Below, in pieces: positions 17,397 through 26,029 of a stretch of DNA of 64,000 nucleotides. Numbering within the stretch: position 1 is the stretch's first letter; the number at the start of each line of letters is the position of its first letter. The translations under genes and the position numbers were made by a program. Under the pieces are notes generated by a model. It saw nothing but the letters and a program-made list of their open reading frames with translations, had not been told where the DNA came from and did no database searches. Source of the DNA: Paenibacillus paeoniae (GTDB lineage: Bacteria; Bacillota; Bacilli; Paenibacillales; Paenibacillaceae); contig NZ_QUBQ01000004.1 of assembly GCF_003388735.1 (NCBI RefSeq), forward strand, positions 124,001-188,000. Direction: 5' to 3'.

Positions 17397-18017
17397 TTAC
17401 TTGTAGAAGGTGGTTTTGAACATCTCCATGTACCGGTCAAATTCATCCATAATCGCATCCATATCAAGCACTCCGCCGGTAAGCCTGCTGCGCCCTTTAT
17501 ATTGCTCGCCCAGTCCCTCAACCGTCCATAGAATGACATTGATGGCCTGCTCCGGACTAACCCCATCCTTGAACTTCGTCATGTCAATGCCGGAAAACAG
17601 ATGTCCGTACTCGCCAGTTGACAGGCCCTGAATCCGCTCCAGAAGGTCCGTCTTGACCTCCTCGGCATCCTCCAGGTACACGCTCTTTAAGTAATCCATC
17701 ATGCTTGGATACTTGCTGTATACCGCCAAATTCAGCCTGGCAACTTGCTGCATCCGAACGAACACATCCGTCTCCAGCAGATCCACCGCCTCCCGAAGCT
17801 CCGTGTTCACCACCTCAAGCGTATGGTCATACAGAAAAAAGTATAAGTCCTTCTTGCTTTTAAAATAATGAAAGACAAGCCCCTTTGAGATGCTTGCTTC
17901 CTTCGCAATCTCATTCGTCGATGCAGCCGTGTAGCCTTTTATTGCAAATTCCTTCAATGCGGCGTTAATGACGCGCTCGCGCTTTTCTTCCTCAATGCTC
18001 AGAAACTTAGTAAACAA
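17397..18017 (-). CDS. TetR-family repressor of the adjacent ABC exporter
   Basis: About 206 residues from a TTG at 18017, which lies 9 bases after AGGAGG; no ATG fits. The N-terminal helix-turn-helix reads RVINAALKEFAIKGYTAAST then EIAKEASISKGLVFHYFKSKKDLYFF; the rest is a helical ligand and dimer domain. Upstream, two near-identical palindromes flank the -10 and -35 of its promoter, so it almost certainly represses its own operon, and ligand binding would release the ABC exporter genes. Confidence 0.92.
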   Translation of the reverse strand: MFTKFLSIEEEKRERVINAALKEFAIKGYTAASTNEIAKEASISKGLVFHYFKSKKDLYFFLYDHTLEVVNTELREAVDLLETDVFVRMQQVARLNLAVYSKYPSMMDYLKSVYLEDAEEVKTDLLERIQGLSTGEYGHLFSGIDMTKFKDGVSPEQAINVILWTVEGLGEQYKGRSRLTGGVLDMDAIMDEFDRYMEMFKTTFYK

Positions 18018-18092
18018 ATGGATATGCCTCCTATTCGCGAATAGAACACCATCCCCTTGCGCTGCCGGCAAGCAGAGAGGACAGAGGACAGA

Positions 18093-18146
18093 ATTGACCA
18101 TAGTGGTCAATGCTATTATATTCTTCATTGACCATGCCGGTCAATG
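18093..18146 (-). promoter_or_regulatory. TetR promoter with two operators
   Basis: Minus-strand -35 TTGACC (18139-18144), 18-bp spacer, -10 TATAAT (18115-18120). Operator 1, CATTGACC-N5-GGTCAATG (18126-18146), covers the -35. Operator 2, ATTGACCA-TAG-TGGTCAAT (18093-18111), lies just past the -10 over the transcription start. Centres are 34 bases apart, about three helical turns. Confidence 0.92.
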
Positions 18147-18389
18147 GCGATTGTCATTTTAATTTTTCGATACCCTTGTTAACGCGATAATTCCCGAACC
18201 GCAGCTTGTCTTCCAGAAATGAGGACAGTTTACCCGTTCACTCGCATTATAATCGGTTAGCTATCTATTGAGAAGGGTCATAAATAATAAGAGGGCTATC
18301 CCTGTCATGATCCATGACTTTGGGATAACCCTCCACTATCTATGATTAATTTATCCTTACCGCATCACCATATGCCGGCAAGGGATGGG
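18147..18389. other. Intergenic region without a gene
   Basis: Between the TetR promoter and the FtsX-type permease stop I see no coding frame with a ribosome site. It holds one terminator (18291-18333) serving the ABC pair to its right; the stretch 18150-18285 shows no recognisable signal. Confidence 0.6.
18291..18333 (-). terminator. Terminator after the MacB/FtsX-type ABC pair
   Basis: Minus strand GAGGGTTATCCC pairs with GGGATAGCCCTC across a loop, followed by TTATTATTT. Lies about 57 bases past the 18390 stop. Confidence 0.8.
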
Positions 18390-19739
18390 TTATACGTCTC
18401 TGCGCAGTGCTCTCAACACATCAATGCGTGTCGCTCTCAGCGCCGGACGATAGCCCGACAGCATCGCCACGCCAAGCGCGATGGTGCAAGCCAGCAAGGT
18501 CAGGTACGGTGGAATGACAGAGAACAGGAAGCCTGCCGGCACTTCTTCTTCCATGAACGTCTGAATCAATATCGGCAAACCTGCGTTGACGGCAAACGAA
18601 ATGCCATAAGATACGACCGTACCAATAATCGCCCCCATAATGCCAATCCATGCACTCTCCAGCAAAAATATTTTACGGATGACGGAGGGATGAGCTCCAA
18701 TCGCCTTCATAATGCCGATATCTTGCGCACGCTCCGTCACCGCCATTGTCATCGTATTGAAAATACCGATCGATGCGATAAGAACGGCAATCGTACCAAT
18801 GAAGATCAACCCGATCTTCATAATCAGAAACATTAGATTCACTTGCTTCAGCTCATCCGCGATCGAATGGTTGTAGTAGCCCTTGTCACGCAGCGCCTCG
18901 GCAATTCCCTTCACGTTATTCGCATGGCCCGCGATGACCTGAACTTGATTATAGCTTCTCTTCTCACTCGGCTTAGGCATGTCTCCCATTAGTGCGGCGA
19001 TTTGTTCAGGAGTAGAGCCCTCCTGTACATAAGGCAGCTCGCCATTCTGTGTACCTGTAGTCGCTTCTATCTGCTCCATCAAGTCTACGCCTACATATAG
19101 TGCCTGATCCATCTTCCACTCTTTGGTCGATTTCTCCGTAATACCGACAACTACTGCCTCGATCGGCTTCTTCTTCAACTCTCCATCCTCGTAGTATCCG
19201 ACCTGGAGCACAATGGTCTTATCGAGCCATTCCGAAGCATCCAAATACTCGCTCGGCACCCCTTGGTCATTATTTTGCTGACGAATATTGTAGCCGAGCA
19301 CGATTTCATTTTCCTTCTGCGGCATTCTGCCCGCGCTTAACCCGAAGCCCGCGCGCTCCTCGGCTTTAAAGTCAACTTGATAGGTTCGGTCGCCATGCAC
19401 CTGCTCTCCTTCGATGAAAGGATCCATCCATTGCCCGATAAAATTACGATACGTAACGGCTTTTACATTAGGCAGAGTGCCGATATCCTTAATATCTGCG
19501 TCATACAGCCTCGTATCTTCTTTATGCTTGTTAGGATCCTTGGAGTAGATATCAATTGCCGTCACCAGTCGGTCGCCTACGATTTTATCTACGATGCTTT
19601 GCTGTAAACCGAATCCTACGGATGCAAGAACAATAAGGAACGAGCAGCCCATCGCGGTGGCGAGTACCGTCATGAACAGCCTGGTTTTGTTTTTCTTCAT
19701 ATTTTGCCGGACGAACCGGAATTGATCCCCTAGCTTCAT
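18390..19739 (-). CDS. FtsX-like ABC permease (MacB type)
   Basis: 449 residues with four membrane helices: one at the N-terminus (KNKTRLFMTVLATAMGCSFLIVLASV), a 250-residue extracytoplasmic MacB periplasmic-core-like domain, and three at the C-terminus with the FtsX motif ERAQDIGIMKAIGAHPSVIRKIFLLES. Such proteins work as mechanotransmitters or lipopeptide and antimicrobial exporters rather than as classic channels. The ATG at 19739 follows AGGAGG and overlaps the ATPase stop by four bases. No sensor kinase adjoins, unlike BceAB systems. Substrate unknown. Confidence 0.92.
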   Translation of the reverse strand: MKLGDQFRFVRQNMKKNKTRLFMTVLATAMGCSFLIVLASVGFGLQQSIVDKIVGDRLVTAIDIYSKDPNKHKEDTRLYDADIKDIGTLPNVKAVTYRNFIGQWMDPFIEGEQVHGDRTYQVDFKAEERAGFGLSAGRMPQKENEIVLGYNIRQQNNDQGVPSEYLDASEWLDKTIVLQVGYYEDGELKKKPIEAVVVGITEKSTKEWKMDQALYVGVDLMEQIEATTGTQNGELPYVQEGSTPEQIAALMGDMPKPSEKRSYNQVQVIAGHANNVKGIAEALRDKGYYNHSIADELKQVNLMFLIMKIGLIFIGTIAVLIASIGIFNTMTMAVTERAQDIGIMKAIGAHPSVIRKIFLLESAWIGIMGAIIGTVVSYGISFAVNAGLPILIQTFMEEEVPAGFLFSVIPPYLTLLACTIALGVAMLSGYRPALRATRIDVLRALRRDV

Positions 19740-20476
19740 TCGTACTCTCCTCCTAATCGCGTATATCCCATGTGTACCCCAGGCCATTGATCCTTTACAT
19801 TTGGGACGAGCTTTCCGTCCTGCAAGCGAATCGCCCGATGTGCAATCGAAGCAACCTGCTCATCGTGGGTGATGATTACAAATGTAATACCCAGCTCATG
19901 ATTAAGCTGTCTAATCATCGTTAGCAACGTCTTCTCATTCTCACTGTCAAGGCTTCCCGATGGCTCGTCTGCCAGCACGATAGGAGGTTCCAGAATAAGC
20001 GATCTGGCTACAGATACACGCTGCTGCTGTCCGCCTGATAGCTCGCTTGGGTAGTGGTTGGCAAATTCAGCGATTCCTACTTGCTCCATTAATTTCAGGA
20101 CACGCTGTTTTCTCTCTGTGACCCCTACTCCTTTCAGTACAAGCGGCAACTCGACGTTCTCGAAAGCGGTCATGCTGCCAATCAACTGAAAGCTCTGAAA
20201 GATAAAGCCGTAATTCGACAAGCGGAAGTCCGCCCATTCTCCCTCACTCAGCTTCGTCACATCCTTGTCGCCTACCTTAATTTCTCCAGCCGAAGGACGG
20301 ATATAGCCGGACATTAGATTAAGCAGCGTCGACTTCCCGGAGCCGCTTCGGCCTACAATTGCGACGATTTCTCCTTTTGCCACACACAAATCAATATCAT
20401 GCAATACGGGCACGACCTTCTCTTTGCCCCGCTTGCCAATTATAAATTGATGACTGATCCCAGATAGTTCAATCAT
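19736..20476 (-). CDS. ABC ATPase, LolD/MacB type
   Basis: 246-residue ATPase paired with the FtsX-type permease: Walker A GRSGSGKST, Q-loop FIFQSFQL, signature LSGGQQQRVSVARSLI, Walker B PIVLADEPSGSLDS, H-loop VIITHDE. The high similarity of the signature region to LolD and MacB ATPases supports its partner. Translation start at 20476 has AAGGTG ahead. First gene of the two-gene operon. Confidence 0.94.
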   Translation of the reverse strand: MIELSGISHQFIIGKRGKEKVVPVLHDIDLCVAKGEIVAIVGRSGSGKSTLLNLMSGYIRPSAGEIKVGDKDVTKLSEGEWADFRLSNYGFIFQSFQLIGSMTAFENVELPLVLKGVGVTERKQRVLKLMEQVGIAEFANHYPSELSGGQQQRVSVARSLILEPPIVLADEPSGSLDSENEKTLLTMIRQLNHELGITFVIITHDEQVASIAHRAIRLQDGKLVPNVKDQWPGVHMGYTRLGGEYE

Positions 20477-20639
20477 GTCTGATCACACCTTTCCAATCGC
20501 CTTGTCTTTCACTTCCTCCACTATAACAAGCGAAATATAAGCGATCTTAAAGAAAATCTTAAATTAAGCTATAGAAACCAATAAGATTGTTTCTCCATCT
20601 CCGTCTATAGAACCACTTACAATTTAACCTTTTAGTACC

Positions 20640-20668
20640 TTGACTAGAAAATTTTTAAAATTTACACT
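20640..20668 (+). promoter_or_regulatory. Promoter of the glycosyltransferase pair
   Basis: -35 TTGACT (20640-20645), 17-bp spacer rich in A and T, -10 TACACT (20663-20668). The region 20520-20640 is AT-rich and holds no gene. Confidence 0.6.
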
Positions 20669-20724
20669 ATCAAAGACTTCCTATGCTTGGACTAGCAAAA
20701 TCGGAACAAGAAAGGGATGAAACC

Positions 20725-21786
20725 ATGAACCATGAACCGTTAATCAGTATCATTATTCCTACTTATAATCGAGCAGCCATTCTTCCTACCTCTATTCAAT
20801 CCGTTATCGATCAAACCTATCAAAATTGGGAACTGCTTGTGGTTAGCGATCGATGCAGCGATCATACACAAGAAGTTGTAGAATCTTACTGTTCGAGCGA
20901 CAGCCGCATTCGATTTCTGGTCAATGACCGTACAAAAGGAGTCGGAGGTGCACGAAACTGCGGGTTGATGAACGCACAGGGAGCCTGCATCGCATTCCTC
21001 GATTCCGATGACCAATGGTATCCGCATCATCTGAAGGACAGTATTCATATGATGAATGAATCCCGCGCGGACATTTGTTTCGCGTTATGGGTAGAACGTC
21101 ATGAATCGAAAAATTATAAGAGCTTCGATAACGAACTGGAACAGAGTTTGCTGAGAGAGATGAAAGAACAATACGAGACTCTGGGCGACGGCATCATTAT
21201 CGAAAAAGGGTTGTTAGAGCGGTTTATTATCAATCCCCGACACTTTTACTGCATCAGCACGATGGTTTTTAAAAAAGAGCTCCTCCACAACTTCGGCTTA
21301 TTCAACGAACAATTCAGCATCGGCGAAGATACCTCCTTTATGATCCAATTTTTTGACCACTGCCGAATCGCGCTAATTACCAAATACCACCTCACCTACA
21401 ATCAATCTCCGGACAGCGTCTATTTGTTTTGTGACAGGCGCCTTCTCGATCCCGATACGCTGCACCTGCAAAAGGAACTATTCGACAAAATTGAATTCGT
21501 TGGTTTGCAAACCATTAAGATGAGGCTGGATATGCAAGCCCTAGTGAAACGTTCCCCCCAACTGGACAATCAAAAAAAGCTGCATTTATACACCAACTAT
21601 AATCTTGCCAGACAATATTACACATTAAGCTATATCAATAAGCCGAACAAACGAAAAGCGCTGCGTTATTGCTTTCTGTCGATGCGGCATAATGTCAACT
21701 TGTTCAATATACTATTGATGTTTCATATCTTGTTCATCCGCGGCAAGGGCAACAACTTTTTGAAAAGACCTCTTAATCTTTGGTGA
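20725..21786 (+). CDS. Family 2 glycosyltransferase, first paralogue
   Basis: GT-A fold transferase that should use a nucleotide sugar; cytoplasmic face of the membrane or cytosol. N-terminal SIIIPTYNRAAILPTSIQSV, then GGARNCGLMNAQG and the metal-binding region AFLDSDDQWYPHHL; the C-terminal half has GEDTSFMIQFFDHCR and a helical tail ending in a motif shared with the next gene (ARQYYTLSYI...RKALRYC). The ATG at 20725 follows AAAGGG; it gives 353 residues, exactly the length of the next paralogue, which supports it over an earlier ATG at 20683. More AT-rich than its neighbour, so the pair is not a very recent duplication. Confidence 0.9.
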   Translation: MNHEPLISIIIPTYNRAAILPTSIQSVIDQTYQNWELLVVSDRCSDHTQEVVESYCSSDSRIRFLVNDRTKGVGGARNCGLMNAQGACIAFLDSDDQWYPHHLKDSIHMMNESRADICFALWVERHESKNYKSFDNELEQSLLREMKEQYETLGDGIIIEKGLLERFIINPRHFYCISTMVFKKELLHNFGLFNEQFSIGEDTSFMIQFFDHCRIALITKYHLTYNQSPDSVYLFCDRRLLDPDTLHLQKELFDKIEFVGLQTIKMRLDMQALVKRSPQLDNQKKLHLYTNYNLARQYYTLSYINKPNKRKALRYCFLSMRHNVNLFNILLMFHILFIRGKGNNFLKRPLNLW

Positions 21787-21832
21787 GAGAAAAACCAGGA
21801 ACCCAACTTCTACACAAGGGAGGCGTTTTACT

Positions 21833-22894
21833 GTGAATACCCATCCGTTAGTCAGCGTCATTATGCCCGCTTATAATCGCGCCCAGACTCTGCCTGCCGC
21901 TATTGCGTCCGTCACGGCGCAGAGCTACGGCAACTGGGAGCTTATCGTGGTGGATGACCGAAGCACGGATACGACCAAGGAAGTGGTAGCCGAGCTTGCG
22001 GAACGCGACAGTCGGATTCAGTGTATCGCGAACGAGCGAACCAAAGGCGTCGGCGGCGCTCGCAATACCGGTATGCTGCAAGCAAAAGGGGACTTTATCG
22101 CCTTTCTGGACTCCGACGATGAGTGGCTCCCTTTTCATTTGGAAGAAACTTTGCGCATGATAAGGGAAACACAGGCCGACGTAGGCTTCGCATTGTGGTT
22201 GGAGCGCCAAGGCGACGCGTTAATCGATGCCTTCGAGGAGCCGCATCAAAGGGAACGGCTGGAGGCCATCAAGCGCTCCTTCCACCAGCACAGCGATGAC
22301 GTTGCCGTCATGCATACGGGCCTCTTCGAACGTTATGTCAAAGACACCTTATGCATTTTTCACATCAATACGATGGTATTCAAACGGGAAAAGCTTCAAC
22401 CTTGCGGCATGTTTCTGGAGGAATTCCACATCGGGGAAGATTCCGCTTTTATGATTAACTTCTTCGATCAATGCCGGATATCGCTTCACATGAAGCCTCA
22501 TTCCATCTACAATCTGTCGCCTGACAGCATTTACTTTTTCGTTGATCGCAGAAAAGTCGATCCCGATAGGCTGCATCTCGACAAAGCGGTACTCCAAAAG
22601 CTCGAAACAGCGGGGCTGCAGGCGCTCGCATTCAAGCAATATTTGAGAAGAAAAATTGAAGAATGCAATTGGCATGACCGCAAGCGACTGCTGCTACTGT
22701 CCAGCTATACGCTGGCGCGTCAATACTATACGCTGAGCTATATCCATCGCTTCGAGAAGCGGAAAGCGATCCGTTATTGCCTGCAATCCATGAAGCATAA
22801 TGTCAACTCCTTCAACTTGCTGCTCCTGTGTTATATTCTGTTTTCCGTGAAACGAAGCAACAGCTTTTTGAGAAAACCCGTTGATTTATGGTAA
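21833..22894 (+). CDS. Family 2 glycosyltransferase, second paralogue
   Basis: 353 residues from a GTG at 21833, with GGGAGG 9 bases before it. Same order of elements as the upstream copy: SVIMPAYNRAQTLPAAIASV, GGARNTGMLQAKG, AFLDSDDEWLPFHL, GEDSAFMINFFDQCR and the tail ARQYYTLSYIHRFEKRKAIRYC. Encoded 46 bases after the first copy, so probably one transcript. Together they may add two similar sugars to one polymer or surface glycan; no flippase, ligase or sugar-nucleotide gene adjoins, so the product cannot be named. Confidence 0.9.
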   Translation: MNTHPLVSVIMPAYNRAQTLPAAIASVTAQSYGNWELIVVDDRSTDTTKEVVAELAERDSRIQCIANERTKGVGGARNTGMLQAKGDFIAFLDSDDEWLPFHLEETLRMIRETQADVGFALWLERQGDALIDAFEEPHQRERLEAIKRSFHQHSDDVAVMHTGLFERYVKDTLCIFHINTMVFKREKLQPCGMFLEEFHIGEDSAFMINFFDQCRISLHMKPHSIYNLSPDSIYFFVDRRKVDPDRLHLDKAVLQKLETAGLQALAFKQYLRRKIEECNWHDRKRLLLLSSYTLARQYYTLSYIHRFEKRKAIRYCLQSMKHNVNSFNLLLLCYILFSVKRSNSFLRKPVDLW

Positions 22895-22971
22895 AGATCT
22901 TACACAAGTAGCGGCACATCCGTACGATCGATTACAATGGAGCAAATAGGCCACACTCGGAGGACTGCCCC

Positions 22972-23919
22972 ATGAAGCTTGACCGTCTCTTGTCCATTGT
23001 TATCCTGCTGCTTAATCGCCGTATCGTTCAGGCCAAGGAGCTGGCGGATCGATTCGAGGTATCGGTAAGAACTATCTATCGTGACATTGAAGCGATTAAC
23101 CAGTCCGGCATTCCCATCGTGACCTTCCAGGGAACCAACGGCGGGATCGGACTTGCCGACGGCTACAAACTGGATCGCAACGTTCTGACCAATGACGAGC
23201 TTGCCTCTATCGTAACCGCGCTTCGCAGTATATCGACCACTTATGACCAACACCATAATCATCTTCTGATGGAGAAGATTACAAGCATCGTTACTCCTGA
23301 CAGTGCCGAAGCATTCCATAAGAAGACAAATCAAATTCTGATCGACTATTCTCCTTGGGACAAGAGAGGCCCGCTGGAACAGAAGCAAGCAGTACTGAAG
23401 GACGCGATCGATCAGTCGATTCTTGTTCAATTCCGCTATTCGAATGCGGAAGGCGAGCTTTCGCAGCGCACCGTCGAACCGCATACCCTTATATGGAAAG
23501 GCAAGCACTGGTATCTGCAAGCCTATTGTCATGAACGGAAACAATTCCGTATCTTCAAGTTGCTGCGTATAAAAAACCTCACGACCCTGAAGCAGACCTT
23601 CGGCCGCAGGGCCTTACCCGCAAAGGATGAGCGTGTCGGTGAAGTATGGTATGATACGGGCGGCCACATTGAGGTTACTCTCCGCTTCTACCCTCAAGCC
23701 ATGCATCTGGCTGAAGAATGGTTCGACATCGAAGAGCTGCAGCCTCTTGAAAGCGGCGGTTGCGTTGTTGTAACATTTTTCCCTGAGAACGAATGGCTCT
23801 ATGGCTTTCTTCTAAGCTTCGGGCCAGCGGCAGAAGTTCTGCATCCGCCTTATTTGCGGGAAATTCTTGAGAATCGTGCGGCACAAATTGTGCAAGTATA
23901 TAGAAAAGATAAAACCTAA
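22972..23919 (+). CDS. WYL-domain transcriptional regulator (YafY/DeoR-like)
   Basis: 315 residues: an N-terminal HTH-11 winged helix (KLDRLLSIVILLLNRRIVQA, then LADRFEVSVRTIYRDIEAINQSG) followed by a WYL domain (about 140-215) and a WCX-like C-terminal extension (GHIEVTLRFYPQAM...). GGAGG is 8 bases before the ATG at 22972. WYL proteins bind small ligands or nucleic acids and control, for example, stress or defence genes. The gene downstream may be its target, though the terminator between them argues for separate control. Confidence 0.93.
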   Translation: MKLDRLLSIVILLLNRRIVQAKELADRFEVSVRTIYRDIEAINQSGIPIVTFQGTNGGIGLADGYKLDRNVLTNDELASIVTALRSISTTYDQHHNHLLMEKITSIVTPDSAEAFHKKTNQILIDYSPWDKRGPLEQKQAVLKDAIDQSILVQFRYSNAEGELSQRTVEPHTLIWKGKHWYLQAYCHERKQFRIFKLLRIKNLTTLKQTFGRRALPAKDERVGEVWYDTGGHIEVTLRFYPQAMHLAEEWFDIEELQPLESGGCVVVTFFPENEWLYGFLLSFGPAAEVLHPPYLREILENRAAQIVQVYRKDKT

Positions 23920-23946
23920 CCTGACAGTGGGCTGTCAAGTTAGGTT
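23913..23946 (+). terminator. Terminator overlapping the WYL regulator stop
   Basis: AACCTAAC (23913-23920) pairs with GTTAGGTT (23939-23946), with inner CTGACAG/CTGTCAAG pairing; followed by CTTT. Contains the TAA stop of the gene, and only partial T tract. Confidence 0.75.
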
Positions 23947-23986
23947 CTTTATACTTAAGGCATATCCCAAGAGGAGAGTGAATGCG

Positions 23987-24766
23987 ATGAGTATAATGAA
24001 TCAGGAGCATCAGCAGCCCGTCTTTTGTCAAAGCTGCAGCATGCCCATGTTGGAACAAGATATTGGGGGAACGGAGCTGAACGGCGAGCGTTCGTCGGAT
24101 TACTGCAAGTATTGCTACTCGGACGGAGCGTTCGTTCAACCGGAATTATCAGTGGAGGATATGATCGACATTTGTGTGCCTCACATGGTCGAGACCGGAA
24201 TGGAAGCTTCTGCGGCGAAAGCCATTCTGCAACAGCAGCTGCCAGGATTGAAGCGCTGGTCGCCGAATCGGGACAGGCTGCAGCCGGCTCGAATCGAAGA
24301 GAAGCAGGCATTCACTATCGCCGGTATCGCCATCACGACAACCAATGCCGATGAGATAAGCGGCCAAGGACAAATTGGGGAACTATGGAGCCGTTTCTAC
24401 AGCCCTGACGTTCAGAGCCAGTTGGTTGCGGTTCGTACAGACGGTGACGCCTACGCCTGTTATTGCAATTACGAGAACGGAACTGCAGGCCGTTACGACT
24501 TGATCGCAGGGGCGCAAGTAGGAACGCCTGAAATCGATCCAAGCCTCAACCTTGGCACCGTTGCGGTACCATCAGCTAAGTATGCCGTCTTCACAACGGA
24601 GAAGGGCCCTATCCAAAGCGTAGTGTACCGGGCATGGGAAGATATCTGGTATTGGTTCGCACATTCAGAAGTGGAGCGAGCCTTCACCGGAGATTTCGAA
24701 TACTACGGCGAACGCGCAGCAGACCCTTCCTCCGCTCAGGTTGATATTTATATCGCCATTAAATAA
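23987..24766 (+). CDS. Zinc-ribbon protein fused to a GyrI-like ligand-binding domain
   Basis: 259 residues. The first 90 hold a putative zinc ribbon: FCQSCSMPM and YCKYCYSDGAFV give four cysteines in two CxxC pairs, followed by DMIDICVPHMVE. The second half (about 105-258) resembles the GyrI/AraC effector-binding fold (GELWSRFY near the start, then the TVPSAKYAVFTTEKGP segment and a terminal AHSEVERAFTGDFEYYGE). The ATG at 23987 is 10 bases after GAGGAG. Such fusions are found in Firmicutes beside regulators; it could be a small-molecule-binding partner of the WYL regulator just upstream, but that is inference. Confidence 0.82.
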   Translation: MSIMNQEHQQPVFCQSCSMPMLEQDIGGTELNGERSSDYCKYCYSDGAFVQPELSVEDMIDICVPHMVETGMEASAAKAILQQQLPGLKRWSPNRDRLQPARIEEKQAFTIAGIAITTTNADEISGQGQIGELWSRFYSPDVQSQLVAVRTDGDAYACYCNYENGTAGRYDLIAGAQVGTPEIDPSLNLGTVAVPSAKYAVFTTEKGPIQSVVYRAWEDIWYWFAHSEVERAFTGDFEYYGERAADPSSAQVDIYIAIK

Positions 24767-24803
24767 CGGGCTATTCGAGGAAAATAAACAAAACAGCAAA
24801 TAA

Positions 24804-24848
24804 AAAAGGTCGAGTCTTAGAGGCAATGCGCCTCTATCTCGACCTTTT
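24804..24848. terminator. Bidirectional terminator between convergent genes
   Basis: AAAAGGTCGAG (24804-24814) pairs with CTCGACCTTTT (24838-24848), inner AGAGGC/GCCTCT stem. A tracts on one side and T on the other make it work for the zinc-ribbon gene and for rlmN. Confidence 0.93.
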
Positions 24849-24858
24849 CTTCACCCCA

Positions 24859-25923
24859 TTATTCGTTCGCCGCACGCATCTGCTTGCTTCGAAGCTGTCC
24901 GCATGCCGCATCGATATCAGCACCATGCTCCAGCCTGACACTGACGCTAATGCCTTGCTTCTTGAGCACATCATAGAACGCCCGGATGGACTCTTGCTCG
25001 CTGCGCTGATATTGGCTATGTTCATCAACCGGATTGTAGGGAATCAGATTGACGTTCACCAGCTTGCTGCGCTCGCGCATCAGCTCTGCCAGCTCCAGCG
25101 CCTGCTCCACGCCGTCGTTCACGTCCTTGAGTAGAATATATTCGATCGTCATCCGGCGATTGGTGGTCTCCAAATAATAATCGAGGGCGTCCATTAGCTT
25201 CTCGATCGGAATCGCTTTGTTGATCTTCATAATACGCGTGCGAAGCTCATTGTTCGGGGCATGCAGAGATATCGCCAGGTTGACACCCAGATCGCTGTCG
25301 GCGAACTCTCTGATCTTGCCGGCCAGGCCGCTCGTCGATACCGTAATATGACGCGCTCCGATAGCTAATCCCTTATGATCCTTCACGACACGGATAAAGT
25401 CGCCCATGTGCTGGAAGTTATCGAACGGCTCACCAATGCCCATGACGACAATATGACTCACTCGCTCGCCCAAACCGGAAGCGTCCAAAGCCAGTTGCAC
25501 CCGCATAAGCTGCTCCACAATTTCGCCGCTGGACAGATCTCGGCTTTTGGCAATAAGTCCGCTGGCACAGAAGCTGCACCCGATATTGCAGCCGACTTGC
25601 GTCGTCACACATACGGACAAACCAAACTTGTGCCGCATCAGCACCGTTTCGATCAGGTTGCCGTCATACAGCTTGAACAGGAACTTGATCGTGCCGTCCT
25701 TGGACTCCTGCTTCACATGTTCCGTCATGGTACTCATCGCGAAGTGCTGCTTCAGCAGAGTGATGCAGTCCGCATTCACATCGGTCATGTCGTCAAAGGA
25801 GATAACCCGCTTCCGGTACAGCCAATCCCATACTTGCTGTGCCCGGAACTTTCGGTGACCTCTCTCCTCCAGCCAAGCTGTCAATTGATCTAATGTTAAT
25901 CCATAGATGGATGTTGTAATCAT
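24859..25923 (-). CDS. rlmN: 23S rRNA (adenine-2503-C2)-methyltransferase, dual specificity RlmN
   Basis: Radical-SAM methylase acting on A2503 of 23S rRNA and A37 of some tRNAs. The 354-residue product has the iron-sulfur motif Cys112-x3-Cys116-x2-Cys119 in [16 protein letters not shown], the SAM-site region GIGEPFDNF, and the C-terminal substrate cysteine (about 341) in [11 protein letters not shown] that forms the methyl-intermediate partner. GAGG lies 7 bases before the ATG. It is housekeeping and stands alone, with a shared convergent terminator. Confidence 0.97.
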   Translation of the reverse strand: MITTSIYGLTLDQLTAWLEERGHRKFRAQQVWDWLYRKRVISFDDMTDVNADCITLLKQHFAMSTMTEHVKQESKDGTIKFLFKLYDGNLIETVLMRHKFGLSVCVTTQVGCNIGCSFCASGLIAKSRDLSSGEIVEQLMRVQLALDASGLGERVSHIVVMGIGEPFDNFQHMGDFIRVVKDHKGLAIGARHITVSTSGLAGKIREFADSDLGVNLAISLHAPNNELRTRIMKINKAIPIEKLMDALDYYLETTNRRMTIEYILLKDVNDGVEQALELAELMRERSKLVNVNLIPYNPVDEHSQYQRSEQESIRAFYDVLKKQGISVSVRLEHGADIDAACGQLRSKQMRAANE

Positions 25924-26029
25924 GATCGTTCCTCTTTCCAGAACCTCTATATTCCATGCCGGTCCAGCCTATTGGGCAGACCCGCAACCTGCTACCTATT
26001 GTCCCAAAAATAAGAAGCGAATACAAGAC

